Source: an uncultured Clostridia bacterium (lineage in GTDB: Bacteria > Bacillota > Clostridia > Christensenellales > CAG-138). Taken from it: 18,936 nt of DNA. Each line of letters opens with the position of its first letter. The stretch's first letter is position 1. The DNA lies in assembly GCA_937915925.1 (NCBI GenBank), contig CALGGM010000175.1, forward strand, positions 1 to 18,936. Reading direction: 5' to 3'. Shown piece after piece: positions 15,500-18,936 of the stretch. The notes beneath the pieces were generated by a model. The model saw only the letters and a program-made list of their open reading frames with translations. It was not told where the DNA came from and did not search any database. Both the position numbers and the translations under genes were made by a program.

Positions 15500-15529
15500 A
15501 CACAGCGGGAAGATTGACTCCCGCTGTGT
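15500..15529 (-). terminator. Terminator of the TnpV-like gene
   Basis: ACACAGCGGGA (15500-15510) and TCCCGCTGTGT (15519-15529) form a perfect 11-base stem with an 8-base loop. In the minus direction it is followed by TTCCTTTAT, and it lies 21 bases after the TnpV-like stop codon. The remaining gap from 15421 to 15499 is AT-rich and shows no gene. Confidence 0.75.
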
Positions 15530-15550
15530 CCGTTTATGTCTCAAGATAGG

Positions 15551-15847
15551 TTATTCAAAGTACTCCGCAAGTACGATTTCTTCCGCCATGTTCCGAAACG
15601 AATTGATTTCCTGCACCCATCGCATCTGATTGCGGCGTTTCAAATCCTCGTTGACACCGCTTTTCTTTGCTAATTCCATGGTCAGATCCCAGATGCGTCC
15701 ACTGATGTACTCGTCTTGTGCGAGCAGATATTCTTTCAGCGTTCCCTCGAACAGAAGGGAAGTGTACTTGTCAGGATCATGTTCCTTGAGCATGGCAAGC
15801 AATTTGCTGCCGTAGCGGCCGATCCAACCCAATTCATTCGTGTTCAT
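15551..15847 (-). CDS. TnpV-like transposon-encoded protein
   Basis: This 98-residue protein fits the TnpV family (PF14198) along nearly its whole length. It has IGRYGSKLLAMLKEHDPDKY, then TSLLFEGTLKEYLL, and the closing WVQEINSFRNMAEEIVLAEY. TnpV proteins are usually about 110-120 residues; the missing part here is the N-terminal 20 or so before the IGxYG motif, so this version starts short. GGAGG stands eight bases before the ATG, so the start is well supported. The family is encoded by Tn4451/Tn5397-type and other mobile elements of Clostridia; its role in transposition is not established. It lies between a tRNA gene and a junction fragment, probably as a leftover of a mobile element. Confidence 0.8.
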   Translation of the reverse strand: MNTNELGWIGRYGSKLLAMLKEHDPDKYTSLLFEGTLKEYLLAQDEYISGRIWDLTMELAKKSGVNEDLKRRNQMRWVQEINSFRNMAEEIVLAEYFE

Positions 15848-15897
15848 CTCTTTTTCCTCCGTTTTGGTTTTATTTCAGAAGTGCTGAGATAAACAAC

Positions 15898-15937
15898 AAA
15901 TCCGAACCCATCGCCGATCAGCTTCAGGTTCGGATTT
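15898..15937 (-). terminator. Terminator of tRNA-Asn
   Basis: AAATCCGAACC (15898-15908) and GGTTCGGATTT (15927-15937) form a perfect 11-base stem just after the 3' end of the tRNA. In the minus direction the stem is followed by GTTGTTTATC. It should limit read-through from the tRNA into the TnpV-like gene. Confidence 0.7.
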
Positions 15938-15945
15938 AGAATGAA

Positions 15946-16020
<75 letters not shown>

Positions 16021-16034
16021 ACGCTGCAAGCGAT

Positions 16035-16063
16035 ATAATAGCAGTTTGGACTGTTTTTCGCAA
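16035..16063 (-). promoter_or_regulatory. Promoter of tRNA-Asn
   Basis: In the minus direction TTGCGA (16058-16063) and TATTAT (16035-16040) are separated by exactly 17 bases. The -10 box ends 14 bases before the tRNA, which suits a short 5' leader. Confidence 0.7.
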
Positions 16064-16143
16064 AGGCGAAAATCTACGAATATCAGGAAATAGCAATAAA
16101 TAACATAAAATATCTCTTGATAGCTCACTATTTCACGGTTTGA

Positions 16144-16172
16144 TTGACGAAGACGCTTTTTTGGTGTACAAT
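16144..16172 (+). promoter_or_regulatory. Promoter placed directly before an ATG (leaderless candidate)
   Basis: TTGACG (16144-16149) and TACAAT (16167-16172) are separated by exactly 17 bases. The -10 box ends six bases before the ATG at 16179, so transcription would be expected to start at or within a base or two of the start codon. No ribosome-binding site precedes that ATG. Confidence 0.65.
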
Positions 16173-16178
16173 AGCCGC

Positions 16179-16685
16179 ATGGAGCAAAAAACGCCGGAAA
16201 TCGGATATACGGAACGAAATACAGCAAAGCGCAGGATTATTCGCTCGGACGGTGCACTGTACTTGCTGCTGTTGCTTCTGACGTTCGGACTGGTTGCGCT
16301 GACGTATGTTCTTGCGCAAAGACTGCAAATCAATCGACTGTATCTGCAGATCGGACTCTACGCGGTTTTGCTGGCGGTTGGCTATGCGGTCTATCGCCTG
16401 CGCCTTGTCGATTATCTGTATGAGCTGACCGATCAAGCGCTGGTGGTGTCGCAGACGGTTGGGAACAAGCAGAAACGCATCGCCGAGATTCCGTTTTCCG
16501 CGATCGAGGAGATTGGCGCTTATCGCAAAGACGACGCTGTACAAGCAATTTCCGCATACCGCGGAAAGAAGGACGAAGCAACGGCGATTTGGTTCCGCGA
16601 AGACGGAAACAGGCAGATCCTTCTGCTGAACGCATCGGAGACATTGAAAGAAAAACTGACGGAGGCAATGTATGCGCGAGACTGA
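16179..16685 (+). CDS. Small membrane protein upstream of holB
   Basis: This 168-residue protein has a basic N-terminus, then two membrane helices: LYLLLLLLTFGLVALTYVLA and LQIGLYAVLLAVGYAVY. They are joined by a short loop and followed by a cytoplasmic domain of about 100 residues. That domain (YELTDQALVVSQTVGNKQKR, IPFSAIEEIGAYRK, IWFREDGNRQILLLNAS) has the look of a bacterial PH-like domain of membrane proteins, but I cannot assign a function. I start at the ATG at 16179 rather than the TTG at 16140, because the promoter boxes lie between them. The gene overlaps holB by 14 bases, so it is cotranscribed with holB and probably ricT. Translation would have to begin on a leaderless or nearly leaderless message. 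Confidence 0.7.
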   Translation: MEQKTPEIGYTERNTAKRRIIRSDGALYLLLLLLTFGLVALTYVLAQRLQINRLYLQIGLYAVLLAVGYAVYRLRLVDYLYELTDQALVVSQTVGNKQKRIAEIPFSAIEEIGAYRKDDAVQAISAYRGKKDEATAIWFREDGNRQILLLNASETLKEKLTEAMYARD

Positions 16686-17604
16686 TTGGCTGAACCGTAT
16701 CGAAGCCGGAGACGTACCGCACGCCATCCTGTTTGCAGGACCGAAGGAAAGCGAACAGTTTGCGCTCGCTCGCCGTGCGGCGGCGCGGTATCTGCTGCAT
16801 ACGGATCGCACCGATGCGCTCTCGGATTCGCCGTACTTTGTTGAACCGGAGGACCGTTCAATCGAAGCGGTGCGCGACGCGCTGACACTGATCAATGCCG
16901 AGGCGTTCGGCCGCGGACGGCGCTGCATTCTGTTTACAGACGCGCACGAGATGAGCGAGGCGTCGCAGGACGTGCTTCTGAAAACACTTGAAGAGCCGCC
17001 TGCCGATACGCTGCTGCTTCTTACAGGGATAGAATCGGGCCTTCGTCCGACGATCCTGTCCCGCTGTATGATCCTGCGTGCAGAGACCGAACCGTGGCAG
17101 ACGATCCGAAAACGCTTGATCGCCCGCGGCGTTGAACCGGCGCTTGCGGAGCGTGCGGCCAAGCTGTCGGACGGCGTCATGGGACGCGCGGAGGCGTTCA
17201 TCACGGAGGAACAGCAAACGTTTCGCCGCAGTGCGTTGGATTGTATCGCGCAGCTCACCCGCACCGCAAAGCCGTACGCAGCGCTGACTGCGCTATGTAC
17301 GGATATAACCGAGGAGACAGGCGAGGACGGTTCGTCAAAGAAGGGCAAACGCGTGAGCGCAGCTGCATTGGACCGTTTTCTGGATCTCCTTCAGTCGGTG
17401 CTGCTTGACGTGCTGCGCACAAAATACGACGTGGACGCGGTGCGCAACACGGACTGTACGGAAACGGAAAAACATTTTGCAGCGGTCTTTACAATTTCAC
17501 AAATTCAAGGTATGATACAACTTGCGACTGATGCAAAGGAGATGCTTGTCTATAAGGCAAGCCCGGCATTGACGGTCGACTGGTTATTAGCAAAATTGCC
17601 GTAG
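16672..17604 (+). CDS. holB: DNA polymerase III delta-prime subunit
   Basis: This 310-residue protein is the delta-prime subunit of the clamp loader, the AAA+ complex that places the beta clamp on DNA. The conserved core is present: HAILFAGPKESEQF at 17-30 (a degenerate P-loop, normal for delta-prime), LLKTLEEPPADTLLLL at 102-117, and the SRC motif ILSRC at 128-132, which completes the neighbouring subunit's ATPase site. The four-cysteine zinc module usually found after the P-loop, in the region near residues 45-65, is missing; only C85 and later cysteines remain. The start has GGAGG six bases upstream, inside the preceding gene. The order holB-ricT is conserved in Bacillus and Clostridia, which marks this part as core chromosome. 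Confidence 0.9.
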   Translation: MRETDWLNRIEAGDVPHAILFAGPKESEQFALARRAAARYLLHTDRTDALSDSPYFVEPEDRSIEAVRDALTLINAEAFGRGRRCILFTDAHEMSEASQDVLLKTLEEPPADTLLLLTGIESGLRPTILSRCMILRAETEPWQTIRKRLIARGVEPALAERAAKLSDGVMGRAEAFITEEQQTFRRSALDCIAQLTRTAKPYAALTALCTDITEETGEDGSSKKGKRVSAAALDRFLDLLQSVLLDVLRTKYDVDAVRNTDCTETEKHFAAVFTISQIQGMIQLATDAKEMLVYKASPALTVDWLLAKLP

Positions 17605-17612
17605 GGGTATTT

Positions 17613-18869
17613 ATGGTTAAAGTCATCGGAGTTAAATTTAAAACAAGCGGACGGGTCTACTATTTTGATCCGTTGGATCTTGAAATCAATGTAGGCGACG
17701 GTGTGATCGTCGAAACAGCGCGAGGGCTGGAATTCGGCGAAGTCGTACAAGCGCCCAAAGAGGTGGAGGAGCACGAGATCGTTGCGCCTCTGAAACCCGT
17801 TACACGCGTTGCAACAGACGAAGATCGGCGCATGCGTGCGCAATTTGCCGCAAAGGAGAGCGAAGCGTTCGATATCTGCCTCGAAAAGATTGCGGCGCAC
17901 GGCCTCGATATGAAGCTGGTGGATGTGGAATACACGTTCAACGGCAGCAAGGTCGTGTTCTACTTCACGGCCGATGAGCGTGTGGACTTCCGCGAGCTGG
18001 TCAAGGACCTTGCGTATTCTCTGAAAACGCGCATCGAGCTGAGACAGATCGGCGTGCGCGACGAGGCGAAGATGCTGGGCGGCATCGGCCCTTGCGGTCG
18101 GCTCGTCTGCTGCAAGTCGTTCCTCGACGATTTCCGTCCCGTCTCGATCAAGATGGCAAAGGAACAGAACCTTTCTCTGAGCCCGACGAAGATTTCGGGA
18201 CTGTGCGGCAGACTGATGTGCTGCCTGCAATATGAGCAGAGCGCATACGAAGAGATTCGAAGCCTCATGCCGAAGCCCGGCAAGGAGGTTAACACCGTGG
18301 ACGGCGTCGGCGTCGTTGTGGAAAACAACGCGATTACGGAGCGAACCAAGGTCAAGCTGACGATGGAGGACGGTTCAATCGACATCCGCGAGTATCCGTA
18401 TACGCATCTGTCTGCGCCAGGCGAACCGCTGCCGGAAGCTGCGATTGCTGCGAAGAAGAACGAAATGGCAAACGAAAAGGACGCGAACGCGCAGTTCCGC
18501 AGAGAGGCAGCCAGCTACAGCCGCCGTAATCCGCGCAATTCGAAGCCGCAGGCAGGACCGCAAAAGCCTCAGGACAAGCAGAGCTCGCAGCCGAAGACCG
18601 TAAGGGAACAGCAAAAGCCGGAGCAAAAAAAACCGAATCCGCAGCCCAAACCGGATCAGAAAAAACCGAATCCGCAGCCCAAACAGGTTGCAAAAGAGCA
18701 GCAGAAGCCTGAGCAAAAGAAACCGCAGGTACAGCCCAAACAAGATGAGAAGAAGCGTTCGGCCGAAGCAGGGGCGAACAGCGAACCAAAAAAGAACAGT
18801 AACCGCCGCCGTCCGAAGCGGCGCAGACCGAACAATTCTCAAAAGCCGGCGGAAATGCCGCAAGAGTGA
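17613..18869 (+). CDS. ricT: RicT (YaaT), PSP1-domain regulator of RNA maturation and sporulation
   Basis: This 418-residue protein carries the PSP1 domain in its first 265 residues. Its cysteine signatures are GGIGPCGRLVCCKSFL (C161, C166, C167) and GLCGRLMCCLQYE (C198, C203, C204). In Bacillus subtilis RicT joins RicA and RicF in an iron-sulfur complex that promotes RNase Y-dependent mRNA maturation and is needed for sporulation, competence and biofilm formation. From about residue 300 a long Lys/Pro/Gln/Asn-rich tail follows, with repeats of the type KKPNPQPK, absent from the roughly 275-residue Bacillus protein. The tail is probably disordered and may bind RNA. The gene starts eight bases after holB behind a weak GGGG site, so it is cotranscribed. 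Confidence 0.9.
   Translation: MVKVIGVKFKTSGRVYYFDPLDLEINVGDGVIVETARGLEFGEVVQAPKEVEEHEIVAPLKPVTRVATDEDRRMRAQFAAKESEAFDICLEKIAAHGLDMKLVDVEYTFNGSKVVFYFTADERVDFRELVKDLAYSLKTRIELRQIGVRDEAKMLGGIGPCGRLVCCKSFLDDFRPVSIKMAKEQNLSLSPTKISGLCGRLMCCLQYEQSAYEEIRSLMPKPGKEVNTVDGVGVVVENNAITERTKVKLTMEDGSIDIREYPYTHLSAPGEPLPEAAIAAKKNEMANEKDANAQFRREAASYSRRNPRNSKPQAGPQKPQDKQSSQPKTVREQQKPEQKKPNPQPKPDQKKPNPQPKQVAKEQQKPEQKKPQVQPKQDEKKRSAEAGANSEPKKNSNRRRPKRRRPNNSQKPAEMPQE
18624..18740 (+). repeat. Internal repeats in the ricT tail
   Basis: A 24-base unit coding for KKPNPQPK occurs at 18628-18651 and again at 18661-18684, 33 bases (11 codons) apart. Degenerate copies (KKPQVQPK) follow. A run of eight A residues at 18625-18632 begins the first unit and is a likely slippage point. 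The repeats lie in the disordered C-terminal tail and should vary in number between strains. Confidence 0.6.
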
Positions 18870-18877
18870 GCAAGTAA

Positions 18878-18905
18878 GGGGCTGTCTCATTAGTGAGGCA
18901 GCCTC
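18878..18905 (+). terminator. Hairpin after ricT
   Basis: GGGGCTGTCTCA (18878-18889) and TGAGGCAGCCTC (18894-18905) form a 12-base stem with two G-T pairs and loop TTAG, eight bases after the ricT stop. Only TTAG, not a T-run, follows. It probably ends the holB-ricT transcript, although hairpins like this also resemble insertion-sequence ends. Confidence 0.5.
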
Positions 18906-18936
18906 TTAGCATGGAATATAAGTATAGAATAACGAC

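Noticed and set aside
16128..17348. Minus-strand open frame of 406 codons opposite holB and the membrane protein
   Set aside because: It lies antisense to two well-supported genes, is dominated by Ser, Arg and Ala as shadow frames are, and has no family motif.

Overview
The window looks like a chromosomal segment of an endospore-forming, gut-type Clostridia (Firmicutes) carrying a large patchwork of mobile DNA. The host assignment rests on the right edge, where holB and ricT stand side by side as in Bacillus and Clostridia, with a tRNA-Asn just before them. TnpV and cysteine-rich KTR proteins are also typical of elements in gut Firmicutes. The genus cannot be told from the sequence.

Layout, left to right. 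(1) Positions 87-297 (-) hold only the 3' end of a maltose/galactoside-type O-acetyltransferase, cut off where AT-rich DNA begins. (2) 454-4374 (+) is a clearly AT-rich three-gene operon with a strong promoter: an OLD/ABC-like ATPase, an overlapping TOPRIM-like protein starting at TTG, and a 567-residue protein of unknown function. It looks like an anti-phage defence cassette, although no named system could be assigned. (3) 4403-8283 (-) is a two-gene operon, tail to tail with the cassette. Its first gene encodes a 1000-residue single-chain RNA polymerase of the eukaryotic RdRP/YonO double-psi beta-barrel class, with the catalytic DYDGD and a QIR...KG barrel motif. Its second gene, overlapping by ATGA, encodes an unrecognised 293-residue partner. 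(4) Divergent from it, 8592-12388 (+) carries an actin-type partition pair (ParM-like, ParR-like), a probable oriT, a MobC-like accessory protein, a MOBP relaxase and a small hypothetical protein. This is the backbone of a mobilizable element or integrated plasmid. (5) 12544-15290 (-) carries a KTR protein, a secreted/membrane-anchored COG1361-type protein and a 5'-truncated ABC ATPase, then a scrap of foreign coding DNA. (6) 15551-16020 (-) holds a TnpV-like gene and tRNA-Asn(GUU). (7) 16179-18869 (+) is core chromosome: a small membrane protein (possibly leaderless mRNA), holB and ricT, closed by a hairpin.

The most notable item is the RdRP-like polymerase and its co-translated partner, placed back to back with the partition and mobilization genes. 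It may transcribe element genes independently of host RNA polymerase (as YonO does for phage SP-beta), or copy RNA. No Argonaute- or Dicer-like gene is present in the window. The two truncated host-type genes (acetyltransferase, ABC ATPase) show that the island was assembled by several insertions or deletions.
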